Source: Planctomycetia bacterium (GTDB taxonomy: Bacteria; Planctomycetota; UBA1135; UBA2386). From it: a DNA stretch of 50,102 bases. Below are positions 10,003-19,571 of the stretch, piece after piece. The notes under the pieces were generated by a model that saw nothing but the letters and a program-made list of their open reading frames with translations, was not told the DNA's origin and did no database searches. The stretch lies in the NCBI GenBank assembly GCA_005776475.1, contig SXPB01000231.1, forward strand, positions 1 through 50,102, written 5' to 3'. How positions within the stretch are numbered: the first letter of the stretch is position 1; each line of letters starts with the position of its first letter. Made by a program: the position numbers and the translations under genes.

Positions 10003-10061
10003 CGGCCACGATCATGACAAGCAGCCCGAACCGGCGGAAGCGACACGCTACGCTTCCGGCC

Positions 10062-10751
10062 ATGTCGGCCACCGGTCCGAGTCCCTGGGTGCACGCTGCG
10101 ATCGGCTTGCTCGACGTGCGCCGCAACGACCGCCTGTGCGTGTGCGACGTCGATCTCGGCACTGTACGCGACCTCGCGACCCGCGTCGGCCGCGACGGCG
10201 AACTGCTCGCGGTGCTGCGCAGCGCCGAGCAGGCCCGCGAGTTGGCGGCGCTCGACCTGCCCCAGGTCACGGTGCTGGCCCATCCGGTGCTCGGCGGCGA
10301 GCGCTTCGGCACCTTCGACGCGCTGTTGTTCGCGCCGCGCTGCGGACCGCTGCCGACGGTCGGCGCGCTGGTCGATCTCGCCCGCGCCAACCTGCGCCCA
10401 GGCGGCCGCATCGTCTTCGACGTTCCTGGTTCGCGCATGGTGCCGGATCTCCTGGCCGCGCTGCCGGAAGCGGGGCTCGACCCCGAACGCGGCGCACCGT
10501 GGTGCGGCATCGCCGACGACACGCTGGCGGAAGCGCTGCGCAACGGTGGCCTGCGCAACGTGAACTCGGTGTTGGGTGCGCACCTGGTCCACGCGGCGTG
10601 TGCCGCCGATCTGGTCGCGCAATTTGCGGTGGAACTCGCGCTCGGCGACGACGAACTGCGCCAGATGGCCCATGCCCTGGTGCGCCAGAAGGGCACCACC
10701 GAAGCCATCGATGCGCTGGTGCATCGGACCCGCGTGCTGGCGCTGCGCTGA
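10062..10751 (+). CDS. SAM-dependent methyltransferase-like protein
   Basis: MSATGPSPWVHAAIGLLDVRRNDRLCVCDVDLGTVRDLATRVG... LARANLRPGGRIVFDVPG; Rossmann-like. Confidence 0.6.
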   Translation: MSATGPSPWVHAAIGLLDVRRNDRLCVCDVDLGTVRDLATRVGRDGELLAVLRSAEQARELAALDLPQVTVLAHPVLGGERFGTFDALLFAPRCGPLPTVGALVDLARANLRPGGRIVFDVPGSRMVPDLLAALPEAGLDPERGAPWCGIADDTLAEALRNGGLRNVNSVLGAHLVHAACAADLVAQFAVELALGDDELRQMAHALVRQKGTTEAIDALVHRTRVLALR

Positions 10752-10914
10752 CTTTTCCCGGAATTGCCGCCGGGAGTGGGCGCCGCGATGCCACTGAGGA
10801 TGGCGACGGTCCGCGCGAGAGTGGTCATCGACGAGCGACCGGAACACGCGTGGCAGCCGGGGAACGTGGACCGTCGCCGATTCTCCTCGCCTGCTGCAGC
10901 GATAGGCTGCCGGA

Positions 10915-12168
10915 ATGCTGCCGCGCACCCTGACGTCGACCCTCGTGCTGGCGGCGATCGGCATCGCCCAGGACTCCCGCCTGCACGGCGCCGAGCACGC
11001 ACGGCGTGGACTGCCCAACGACCCCGCCGCGTTCGCCCCCTACCACGCCGACAGCGACCACCCGGCCAACCGCCTGTTCCGGCTGACGTGGTTGCGCCGC
11101 CTGCAACCTGCCGAAGTCGCTGCCCCCGCCTTCGGCACCGCGATGGAATGGACGAGCGGTTGGGTGCATCGCAAACGCGTCGGCACGGCAACCGACACGC
11201 ACTGGTTTGGCGGGGATGGTCGCCTGCTGCCGCTCGAGTTCCTGGACGCGAGCGAGACGAAGGAACTGCGAGCGCTGCTCACCGCCCTGCGCGACAGCAA
11301 GTTCGACAGTCCAACGCTGCAGGTGTTGCTGCAGCACGACCTGCTGCGCATCGCGGAGCGGGTGCACGACGTCGGCCGCGACGGGGACCTGCTGCCCGAA
11401 CTGCTGGCCACGGTGCGCGCGCTCGCGCTGCCTGCCCACGAACTCGACCGCCTGCCCGATCCGCTGGCGACGGCGACCACCGCCGAGCCGAAGCTGGCAG
11501 CGGCGCTGCCAAAGGCCCTCGGCGGCACGGACACGCAACTGCGCGAAGTGCTGCGCAAGTCGACGCGCTTGTTCGACGCCGGGAAATCACTGCTGTGGTC
11601 CCGCGTGTTCCTCGCCCACCCGAACGGCGAACCGGCGCTGGCGGCCCTGCTGCCCGCGGCGCGTCCCGACCAGAAGGAAGGCCCCGAAGTGCCGATCGGC
11701 ATGCGGGCCGTGCTGGTGCAAGGCATCGTCGCCCTCGACCGCGACGGCAAGCCGCGCTCGACGCCACTGGTGTTCGACGTGCGCACGCAGCGCCTCGCCA
11801 ACCGCGATGGCCTGTCCGCCGACAACGCGACCTTCACGCACGACGGCATCGACTTCGGCATCTGGCAGCTGCAGCGCGAGGGCGTTCGCCGCGGCGAGTC
11901 CGGCGCCCTGTTCCGTCGCATCGAGGCCGACGACCACGACCTGTTTCGCGACTACGGCACCGCCAAGCACACGACCTACCGCGGCCAGTGCGCGTTGTGC
12001 CACCGGGTGACCGACACCCCCGAACCCCACCTCGGCGGTTTCCCGGTGCTGCGTCCGCACGCGCTGGCGACGTTCGCGACGACGGGCGCCGAACGGTTTC
12101 GCCTCGCTGAGGAACAGGTGCAGAAGCTGCTCGACAAGTTCGCCACGCCCGCACCGGCGTCGCGCTGA
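10915..12168 (+). CDS. secreted protein with a single c-type haem motif (CxxCH)
   Basis: Signal-like MLPRTLTSTLVLAAIGIAQ and C-terminal YRGQCALCHRVTDTPEPHLGGFP. Confidence 0.75.
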   Translation: MLPRTLTSTLVLAAIGIAQDSRLHGAEHARRGLPNDPAAFAPYHADSDHPANRLFRLTWLRRLQPAEVAAPAFGTAMEWTSGWVHRKRVGTATDTHWFGGDGRLLPLEFLDASETKELRALLTALRDSKFDSPTLQVLLQHDLLRIAERVHDVGRDGDLLPELLATVRALALPAHELDRLPDPLATATTAEPKLAAALPKALGGTDTQLREVLRKSTRLFDAGKSLLWSRVFLAHPNGEPALAALLPAARPDQKEGPEVPIGMRAVLVQGIVALDRDGKPRSTPLVFDVRTQRLANRDGLSADNATFTHDGIDFGIWQLQREGVRRGESGALFRRIEADDHDLFRDYGTAKHTTYRGQCALCHRVTDTPEPHLGGFPVLRPHALATFATTGAERFRLAEEQVQKLLDKFATPAPASR

Positions 12169-12190
12169 CGCCGCGCCACCGCGAACCGGC

Positions 12191-13909
12191 TCAGAGGTTC
12201 GTGTAGTTCGGCCCGCCGCCGCCTTCCGGCGTGACCCAGTTGATGACCTGGTACGGGTCCATGATGTCGCACGTCTTGCAGTGCACGCAGTTGCTGGCGT
12301 TGATCTTCAACTCGACGCCGTGCCTGGTGCCGGCCTTCTCTTCCATCTCGTAGACGGCGGCGGGGCAGAAGTGCTGGCACGGGTTGCCGAACTCTTCGAC
12401 GCAGCGCGTCGAGCAGAGATCCGGCTGCGTAACCACCAGGTGGCACGGCTGGTCCTCTTCGTGCAGCGTGCCCGACGAGTAGACCGACGTCAGCTTGTCG
12501 AACGTCAGCACGCCGTCCTCGGCCAGCTTGTCGACCTTCGGCTTGCCCTTGCCGCCGAAGTACGGACCGACCTTCTGCATGTAGGTGTGGCCGGCGTTGC
12601 TCTTCAACTCGTCCGACCAGAACGTGCCCTTGCCGCCGAACATCGTCGCGAAGCCGGCGTTGACCAATCCCGCGAGCCGGCCCTTGTGGAAGCCCTGGTG
12701 GAAGTTGCGGCACTTCCACAGTTCGTCGTGGATCCAGTCAGCCTTGATCTTCTGGTCGTAGGCGACCGTCGTCGCCATCGAACTGTCGCCCTTCTGCAAG
12801 CACGCGAGTGCGGTCTCGGCCGCGAGCATGCCGCTGCGCAGCGCCAGGTGGATGCCCTTCAGCCGCATGCTGTTCATCAGGCCGGCAGCGTCACCGACGA
12901 GCAGGAAGCCGTCGCCGTAGACGCGCGGCATCGAGTAGAGGCCGCCTTCGGGCAGCGACTTGGCGCCGTAGTGCAGCAGCTTGCCGCCCTTCAGGAAGGG
13001 AGCGACCTTGGGATGCAGCTTCATGCGCTGCAGCTGGCGATGCACGTCCATCGTCGGGTCGCGGTAGTCGAGACCGACCACGAGACCGATCGACACGAGG
13101 TTCTTGTCGCCCTCGCTCTTGCCCATGCCGTAGACCCAGCCGCCGCCGAAGGTGTGGCTGTCGAGCGGGTAACCCATCGTGTGCACGACGAGACCCGGCG
13201 CGCACTGGCCGGCCGGCACTTCCCACACTTCCTTGGCGCCAACGCCGTAGACCTGCGGGTTCTTGCCCTCGAGATTGAGGTCGGCGACCAGTTGCTTGGT
13301 CAACGAACCGCGGCTGCCTTCGGCGAGCACCACGAGCTTGCCGGCGAGGATGCCACCCGCCTGGTAGTTGCCCTTCTGCTGGCCGTGCTTGTCGATGCCC
13401 GAATCGCCGAGCTGCACGCCGGTGACGCGGTTGCCGTCCCGCACCAGCTGCGCGGCTGGGAAGCCCGGGAAGATCTGGATGCCCTTCTGCTCGGCGATCG
13501 CGCCCAGCCACTTCACCATCTTGTTGAGGCTGACGACGAAGTTGCCGTGGTTCTTCAGCGGCGGCGGCGTAATCGGGAACTTGAAGCCCCCCTTCGCCGT
13601 CAGCCACAGCGCATAGTCATCGTGCACTTCGGCTTCGACCGGTGCCTTGGGCTCCATCGTGCGCCAACCGGGCAGCAGCTGGTCCAGGCCCTTGGGATCC
13701 ATGACCCCGCCCGAAATCGAGTGGTTGCCGATTTCGGCGGCCTTCTCGATCAAGCAGATCTGCGGCTCCAGCTTGTCGCCCTTGCCTGCCTTCTCGACGT
13801 CCTGGTTGTGCCGTTCGACCAGGTTGGCCAGATGGATTGCGGTGGCCAGACCCGCCGGTCCAGCCCCGACAACCACCACGTCGAAGTCCATCACATCGCG
13901 TTCGGTCAT
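12191..13909 (-). CDS. electron transfer flavoprotein-ubiquinone oxidoreductase
   Basis: MTERDVMDFDVVVVGAGPAGLATAIHLANL..., C-terminal ferredoxin-like C-x-HCKTCDIMDPYQVINWVTPEGGGGPNYTNL. Confidence 0.95.
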   Translation of the reverse strand: MTERDVMDFDVVVVGAGPAGLATAIHLANLVERHNQDVEKAGKGDKLEPQICLIEKAAEIGNHSISGGVMDPKGLDQLLPGWRTMEPKAPVEAEVHDDYALWLTAKGGFKFPITPPPLKNHGNFVVSLNKMVKWLGAIAEQKGIQIFPGFPAAQLVRDGNRVTGVQLGDSGIDKHGQQKGNYQAGGILAGKLVVLAEGSRGSLTKQLVADLNLEGKNPQVYGVGAKEVWEVPAGQCAPGLVVHTMGYPLDSHTFGGGWVYGMGKSEGDKNLVSIGLVVGLDYRDPTMDVHRQLQRMKLHPKVAPFLKGGKLLHYGAKSLPEGGLYSMPRVYGDGFLLVGDAAGLMNSMRLKGIHLALRSGMLAAETALACLQKGDSSMATTVAYDQKIKADWIHDELWKCRNFHQGFHKGRLAGLVNAGFATMFGGKGTFWSDELKSNAGHTYMQKVGPYFGGKGKPKVDKLAEDGVLTFDKLTSVYSSGTLHEEDQPCHLVVTQPDLCSTRCVEEFGNPCQHFCPAAVYEMEEKAGTRHGVELKINASNCVHCKTCDIMDPYQVINWVTPEGGGGPNYTNL

Positions 13910-14053
13910 GTTTCGTTCATGCGCAGCTTGGTAACCGCGGCGCTTCGTCACACTACAGAGCAGCGAGGTCGGGCTGCAACGACGACTCGGACTCACCGTT
14001 GGGCAGGACCTCGCCGATGACCGGTGCCCCCACACCGGAAAGGAACACCCCCC

Positions 14054-14458
14054 ATGAAACGCTCCTACACCCTGCCCGAGGCCAACCAGGTCTTGAAGCT
14101 GGTGCGGGCCATTGCCGCCGAATTGCTCGAACGCCGCACCGCGCGGCGCACGCTGGCAAAGCAGCGCGAGCAGTTGGAGGCAGCGGAGACCCCCGAAGGC
14201 CTGCGCGGTGAGCTGGCCGAGCTCGATGCCCGCATTTTCGAGCACGACGAAGGGCTGAGCCGCTGCCGGCTGGAGTTGGAGGACCTGGGCATGACGGTCC
14301 TGCGCACGAACCCCCTGACCGTGCACATTCCGGGCACGAGCCGCTCCGGTCCGGTCGTGTTCTGTTGGCAGGAAGGGGAATCGTCGGTGTGCTTCGGGCA
14401 CCCGCCCGGCCAGGAAGAACACCAGCGACGGCCGCTGCGCGTCGCCAAGGGCGCCTGA
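14054..14458 (+). CDS. DUF2203-like protein
   Basis: MKRSYTLPEANQVLKLVRAIAAELLERR...VLRTNPLTVHIPGTSRSGPVVFCWQEGESSVCFGHPPGQ. Confidence 0.8.
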   Translation: MKRSYTLPEANQVLKLVRAIAAELLERRTARRTLAKQREQLEAAETPEGLRGELAELDARIFEHDEGLSRCRLELEDLGMTVLRTNPLTVHIPGTSRSGPVVFCWQEGESSVCFGHPPGQEEHQRRPLRVAKGA

Positions 14459-14926
14459 CGGAAACCGCGCAATCCGTTCCGCTTCCACGTCGATCCCGTG
14501 ACCGGCGCCAACCGCACGCCGGCCAACCCGACGTGGCCCTTCGGCAGCACCTACGAAGGCGATTACTTCTACACCGACCACTTCACCGGCCGCATTGGGC
14601 GACTGCGCAACCAAGGTGCGACGTGGGGTGAAGCGCCGCCGGTGCCCGGCCAGTATTCGAGCACGCTGTGCGGCGCGGGCGTGTTCTGGATCGTCGACGC
14701 GAAGTTCGGCCCTGACGGCGCGCTCTACTTCTGCGAACGCGTCGCCAGCACCGGAGGCAGCGTGCGGCGCATTCGCCCCAACGCGGCGACGGCGGTTCCG
14801 TACGGCCAAGGTTGTGGTGGCAGCTTCGGCACGGCGACGTTCGCTCCGGCCGCGGGCGTGCTCGATCTGGGCTGGAACGCGTTCGGCGGCGGCGTCAGCA
14901 ACGGCGTCGAATGCGTCATCCGCTGA
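14459..14926 (+). pseudogene. remnant of a PQQ-dependent sugar dehydrogenase-like secreted protein
   Basis: Open frame directly after the DUF2203 stop reads RKPRNPFRFHVDPVTGANRT...FGSTYEGDYFYTDHFTGRIGRLRN...FGPDGALYFCERV...; N-terminus missing, the two family-like blocks abnormally close, C-terminal module truncated. Confidence 0.6.
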
Positions 14927-14992
14927 GACCCTGAGGCACTGAGGCAAGCTGGCACATGACAGGACCGGGGGCAGGAAGGACAATCGCGCCCG

Positions 14993-16162
14993 ATGCCTAG
15001 CCACCTCGCCGCGCTGTTCGCCGTGCCGTTCTTTGGCGCAGTTCTCGCCGCCCAAACCACCTGGGTTGTTACCGGTGGCCTCTCCGGCCTTCAGACTGCG
15101 ATCAACAACGCAGCGCCGGGCGACATCCTCGACGTGATGCCAGGCTTCTACTGGAGTGTCACGTGCACCAAGGGCATCCGCATCGCGCTGCGTCCTGGCG
15201 CGGAAGTCGGGTCGCTATCCAGTCCTACCGTGTCGATGCAGATCGCATCGGTCCCTGCCCAGGCAACGTGTGTGGTCACAGGCGGCAAAGTCTTCGGCAT
15301 ATCCATCAGCCAATGTGCCGGCACCGTCGTCGTCGATGGCGTGATCGTGGAGTACTTCACCGCGAACACACCGATGGCGATCCAAGGGTGTTCGGGCCCT
15401 GTCGTGTTCGACGGAGTGAATCACCACTCCGGCGGCGGAGCCTTGGCCCGAGGCCACATCCAGATTGCGAACTGCGCGCAGGTGTCGTTCACGACCTGCC
15501 AGCCGGCGTACATGACGGTGGCCAACTCCTCCGTCAGTTTGACGGACTCGTTTCTGTCGCCGTTCGGTGTTGGCATGGGCCTTCATCAGCAGTCCGGCAA
15601 TGTGACGGTGAACGGCGGCAGAATCACCGGTGCTCCGGTCCCTTGGTTCGTACCGATGGCTCCCGGCATTCGACTGGACCAGGGAACGTTGACGCTTGCC
15701 GGCGGTGCAATCATCGAACCATCGCCAGTCCCGGGAGGCCCCATCGCTCAGGCGCCGGGCATCCTGACGACCGGCGGAGCGATCCGCCGCGACCCTTCCG
15801 TTGTCGTCCTGAGCCTCGGAATTACCGGACCGGCATCAATCAACACGACCCCGGTGCCGAGCCTCGCGGTCACGCACGCAGCAACGACCATGAACGTCAC
15901 GGTGCGCGGCGAACCCGGCAGTGCGGTGGTCACGTTCGCGGGCCTGCCCATCCCCGCCTACGCGACGCCGTGGGGTGAAGCGTGGCTGTTGCCGACCGAT
16001 CCGATCCTCAACGTGACGCTGATGCCCCTGACCTGGACCTCGACCTTCACGCACAGTTTCGCTGCGGTGCCACCGTTCTTCGCTCTCGTTCTGCAGCCGG
16101 TTGCGCTGCGGCCGAACGGGAACCTCGTGGTCGGCGCGCCGGTCCGCTTCGCCTGGAACTGA
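14993..16162 (+). CDS. secreted right-handed beta-helix-like protein, copy 1
   Basis: MPSHLAALFAVPFFGAVLAAQTTWVVTGGLSGLQTAINNAAPGDILDVMPGFYW...; paralogous to 16208..17371. Confidence 0.8.
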   Translation: MPSHLAALFAVPFFGAVLAAQTTWVVTGGLSGLQTAINNAAPGDILDVMPGFYWSVTCTKGIRIALRPGAEVGSLSSPTVSMQIASVPAQATCVVTGGKVFGISISQCAGTVVVDGVIVEYFTANTPMAIQGCSGPVVFDGVNHHSGGGALARGHIQIANCAQVSFTTCQPAYMTVANSSVSLTDSFLSPFGVGMGLHQQSGNVTVNGGRITGAPVPWFVPMAPGIRLDQGTLTLAGGAIIEPSPVPGGPIAQAPGILTTGGAIRRDPSVVVLSLGITGPASINTTPVPSLAVTHAATTMNVTVRGEPGSAVVTFAGLPIPAYATPWGEAWLLPTDPILNVTLMPLTWTSTFTHSFAAVPPFFALVLQPVALRPNGNLVVGAPVRFAWN

Positions 16163-16207
16163 CGGCAACCGAGACGGAACGCGGGGCGTGTGCGACAATC
16201 GCGCCCC

Positions 16208-17371
16208 ATGCGAAGCCACCTCGCCGCGCTGTTCGCAGTGCCTTGCCTCGCGACGACTCTCGCCGCCCAGGCCACCTTCGTGGTCGCCGGTGGCGGCACC
16301 TCTCTGCAGACCGCGATCAACACCGCGGCACCCGGTGACATCCTCGACGTCATGCCCGGCAGCTACGTCGCGGCGACGTGCAGCAAGGGCATCCACATCG
16401 CGCTGCGCCCCGGCGCCGAAGTCGGCCCAGCGCTCAGCACGACGATTTCGCTTCTCGTCTCGGCACTGCCGGCGAACGAAACCTGCATCGTCTCCGGCGG
16501 CAAGGTCGCCGGCCTGTCCATCAGCCAGTGTGCCGGCACCGTCGTCGTCGATGGCGTCGCCATCTACTTCGTCAACCAGACCACGCCGCAGCTGGTCGCC
16601 AATTGCACCGGCCCCGTGGTCTTCGACAGCGTCGACCACACTGGCTACCCGAACCTCTCCTATGGACTGCTGCAGATCACGAACTGCCCGCAGGTGACGT
16701 TCACGAACTGCAAGCCCGCAGCGATGACGGTGCTGAACTCAGCGGTCTGCCTCGCCCACTCGACCCTCACGCCGTACGGCTTTGGCACCGGCGTGCATCT
16801 GCAGTCCGGCAGCGTGACCGTGCACGGTGGACGCATCACCGGCGCGTTGACGGCGTCGTGGCCGGTCGCGCAACCGGGAATCCGCTTGGACCAGGGCACC
16901 CTGACCCTGACCGGGAACGCGAGCATCGAGCCGTCGCCGGCCGGACTCGTAGCGATTCCGACGCCGGGCATCGCAACCACCGGCGGCGCGATCCGCCGCG
17001 ATCCTGGCGTCGTCGTGCTCGGGCTGCCGATCTCGGGCCCCGCCTCGATCGATCCGACGCCGATTCCGAGCCTCGCGATCACGGCGACGGCGAGCACGAT
17101 GAACGTCAGCCTGCGCGGCGAACCCGGCAGTGCCGTGTTCACGTTCGCGGGCCTGCCTTTCCCCGCCTACGCGACACCGTGGGGCGAAGCGTGGCTATTG
17201 CCGACCGACCCGATCCTGGATGTTGCGATCCTGCCCGCGACCGGCACCGCGGCGTTCACCCACAGCTTCGCGGTCGTGCCGCCCTGGTTCGTGCTCGTGG
17301 TGCAATCGGTGGCGCTGCGGCCAAACGGCGACCTCGTCGTCGGCGCCCCGTTCCGCTTCGCCTGGAACTGA
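16208..17371 (+). CDS. secreted right-handed beta-helix-like protein, copy 2
   Basis: MRSHLAALFAVPCLATTLAAQATFVVAGGGTSLQTAINTAAPGDILDVMPGSYV...; paralogous over its whole length to copy 1. Confidence 0.8.
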   Translation: MRSHLAALFAVPCLATTLAAQATFVVAGGGTSLQTAINTAAPGDILDVMPGSYVAATCSKGIHIALRPGAEVGPALSTTISLLVSALPANETCIVSGGKVAGLSISQCAGTVVVDGVAIYFVNQTTPQLVANCTGPVVFDSVDHTGYPNLSYGLLQITNCPQVTFTNCKPAAMTVLNSAVCLAHSTLTPYGFGTGVHLQSGSVTVHGGRITGALTASWPVAQPGIRLDQGTLTLTGNASIEPSPAGLVAIPTPGIATTGGAIRRDPGVVVLGLPISGPASIDPTPIPSLAITATASTMNVSLRGEPGSAVFTFAGLPFPAYATPWGEAWLLPTDPILDVAILPATGTAAFTHSFAVVPPWFVLVVQSVALRPNGDLVVGAPFRFAWN

Positions 17372-17418
17372 CCGCGCCGTTGCCCTACCCCCGGTCCCGC
17401 GCGACGATCCGGCGGCCG

Positions 17419-17721
17419 ATGTTCCACTGCACCATCCTGTTCGCCTTGAAGCCCGGCATCGCCCTTGACCGCGTCCGGGAAGCTCGCGAAGCGCTGCAGG
17501 AACTCATCGAGCGCATGCCCGGGGTCGCCTATCTGAGCGTGCTGCACAACCTCGCGCCCGACCGCCAGGGCTTCAACCTGGCCCTGTATTCCGCGTTCGA
17601 GTCCCGCACCGCCAGCGAGATCTTCTTCCGCCATCCCGACTACCAACACGCCTGGAACGAACTGCTGGCGCCGCTGGTCGACCGCCACGTCGTCGCCCAG
17701 GGCGACGACCAGGCGCCGTGA
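17419..17721 (+). CDS. Dabb (stress-responsive alpha/beta barrel) family protein
   Basis: MFHCTILFALKPGIALDRVREAREALQELIERMPGVAYLSVLHNLAPDRQGFNLALYSAFESRTASEIFFRHPDYQHAWNELL. Confidence 0.7.
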   Translation: MFHCTILFALKPGIALDRVREAREALQELIERMPGVAYLSVLHNLAPDRQGFNLALYSAFESRTASEIFFRHPDYQHAWNELLAPLVDRHVVAQGDDQAP

Positions 17722-17785
17722 CGCCGATCGACGCGAACGCGCTGCGCGTGCTTGAAAGCGGCAGCCGTCCCGATGGAATGGCCGG

Positions 17786-18772
17786 ATGAGCAATGTGAAG
17801 CGTGTGGCGGTCACTGGCGCCGCCGGTCAGATCGGTTACTCCCTGCTGCCGCTGATCGCCAACGGCAGCATCTTCGGCCCCGGCCAAAAGGTCGCCCTGC
17901 AGCTCCTCGAAGTGACGCCGGTCCTCGGCGCGCTCAACGGCGTGCGCATGGAACTCGAGGACTGTGCCTTCCCGCTGCTGACCGAGATCGTCTGCAGCGA
18001 CGACCCGAAGGTCGCGTTCAAGAACGCCGACCTGTGCCTGCTCGTCGGCAGCAAGCCGCGTGGGCCGGGCCAGGAGCGCAAGGACCTGCTGCAGGACAAC
18101 GGCAAGATCTTCATCGGCCAGGGCCGCGCCATCGCCGAGGTCGCCGGGCCGGACGTGCGCGTCGTCGTGGTCGGCAACCCGTGCAACACGAACTGCCTGA
18201 TCGCGATGAAGAACGCCAAGGGCGTGCCGGCGAATCGCTTCTCGGCGATGACCCGTCTCGACCAGAACCGCGCCAAGTCGCAGCTCGCGCTGAAGGCGAA
18301 GAAGCACTGGAGCGAGGTCAAGAACGTCATCATCTGGGGCAACCACAGCAACACGCAGTACCCCGACTGGCACCACGCGACGATCGGCGGCCAGCCGGCG
18401 GCGAAGGTGATCGCCGACGATCCGTGGCTGCAGGGCGCCTTCATGAAGACGGTGCAGGAGCGCGGCAAGGCGATCATCGAGGCGCGCGGCAAGTCGTCGG
18501 CGCTGTCGGCGGCGCAGGCGGCGTGCGACCACGCGCGCAGCCTCTACACGGTGAACACCAAGGACGACAGCGTCGCCCTGTGCGTGATCAGCGACGGCAG
18601 CTACGGCACGCCCGAGGGCATCATCAGCGGCTTCCCGTGCACGACCGACGGCAAGGGCAACTGGCAGATCGTGCCGGGCCTCGCGATGAACGACTTCAGC
18701 AAGCAGAAGGCCGCGATCACCTGGAAGGAACTGACCGACGAGCGCGAGATGGTGAAGGACCTGCTCGGCTGA
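17786..18772 (+). CDS. mdh: malate dehydrogenase
   Basis: [91 protein letters not shown]. Confidence 0.95.
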   Translation: MSNVKRVAVTGAAGQIGYSLLPLIANGSIFGPGQKVALQLLEVTPVLGALNGVRMELEDCAFPLLTEIVCSDDPKVAFKNADLCLLVGSKPRGPGQERKDLLQDNGKIFIGQGRAIAEVAGPDVRVVVVGNPCNTNCLIAMKNAKGVPANRFSAMTRLDQNRAKSQLALKAKKHWSEVKNVIIWGNHSNTQYPDWHHATIGGQPAAKVIADDPWLQGAFMKTVQERGKAIIEARGKSSALSAAQAACDHARSLYTVNTKDDSVALCVISDGSYGTPEGIISGFPCTTDGKGNWQIVPGLAMNDFSKQKAAITWKELTDEREMVKDLLG

Positions 18773-18785
18773 TCGGCCGATCGAC

Positions 18786-19571
18786 GTGGACACAGCCGCC
18801 ATCCTGATCACGTTCGTCGCCGGCCTCGGCATGGGCGCGATCAACAACGTCGCCGGCGGCGCCGGGATCTTCGCGCTGTGGGCGTTCCAGTACGCCTGCG
18901 GCCTGCCGCTCGCGGTCGCCAACCCGTCGTCGCGACTCGGCGCCATCGGCGTCGGCCTGTTCGCGTGGCTCGGCTTCCTGCGCAACGGCGTGCGCCCACC
19001 GGCCCGCGTCTGGCGCCTCGCGCTGTACGCGATCCCCGGCGCGCTGGTCGGCAACCTGCTCGCCCTCAAAGCCAACGACCTGATGTTCCGCAGCTACCTG
19101 GCCGCCGTGCTGCTGCTGCTGCTCGCGCAGCAGTGGCGCCACGCAGCGAACGGTGGTGCCCGCCCGCCGCGCACGTCGCCGTGGCTCGGCCCGATCGGCT
19201 GCGCGCTGATCGGCCTGCACATGGGGTTCGCGCAGATCGGCACCGGCTTCGTGGCGACCCTGGTGTTGGTGACGACCTACGAACGCGACCTGCTCGCCGT
19301 CAACGCCGCGAAGGGCGTCGTAGTGATCACGTCGTCGGTGGCGAGCCTCATCGGCTTCGTGCTGGCGCCGCACGTGCTCGAGGGGCAGGCGCCGGTCCTG
19401 GCCTGGGGCCCGGCCGCATGCCTCCTGGCCGGCACCGCGATCGGCAGCTATTCCGCCAGCAAGTGGACGGTGGCGAAGGGTTCGGCGTCGGTGCGCCGCG
19501 TGGTCGTCGTCATCGCGATGCTGTCGCTGTTGGAGCAAGTGGCGCAGATCGGGCTGCTGTTGCGCCACTGA
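18786..19571 (+). CDS. TauE/SafE family sulfite exporter-like permease
   Basis: VAGLGMGAINNVAGGAGIFALWAF..., repeated TM helices, YERDLLAVNAAKGVVVI. Confidence 0.8.
   Translation: MDTAAILITFVAGLGMGAINNVAGGAGIFALWAFQYACGLPLAVANPSSRLGAIGVGLFAWLGFLRNGVRPPARVWRLALYAIPGALVGNLLALKANDLMFRSYLAAVLLLLLAQQWRHAANGGARPPRTSPWLGPIGCALIGLHMGFAQIGTGFVATLVLVTTYERDLLAVNAAKGVVVITSSVASLIGFVLAPHVLEGQAPVLAWGPAACLLAGTAIGSYSASKWTVAKGSASVRRVVVVIAMLSLLEQVAQIGLLLRH

Noticed and set aside
14020-14040. Hairpin CCGGTG-CCCCCA-CACCGG upstream of DUF2203 as a riboswitch
   Set aside because: Only a 6-bp stem in very GC-rich DNA, no further conserved structure
13910-15055. N-terminal extension of the ETF-QO ORF (12191..15055)
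   Set aside because: Low-complexity Arg-rich translation antisense to DUF2203 and the dehydrogenase remnant; a clear start MTERDVMDFDVVVVGAGPAG exists at 13909
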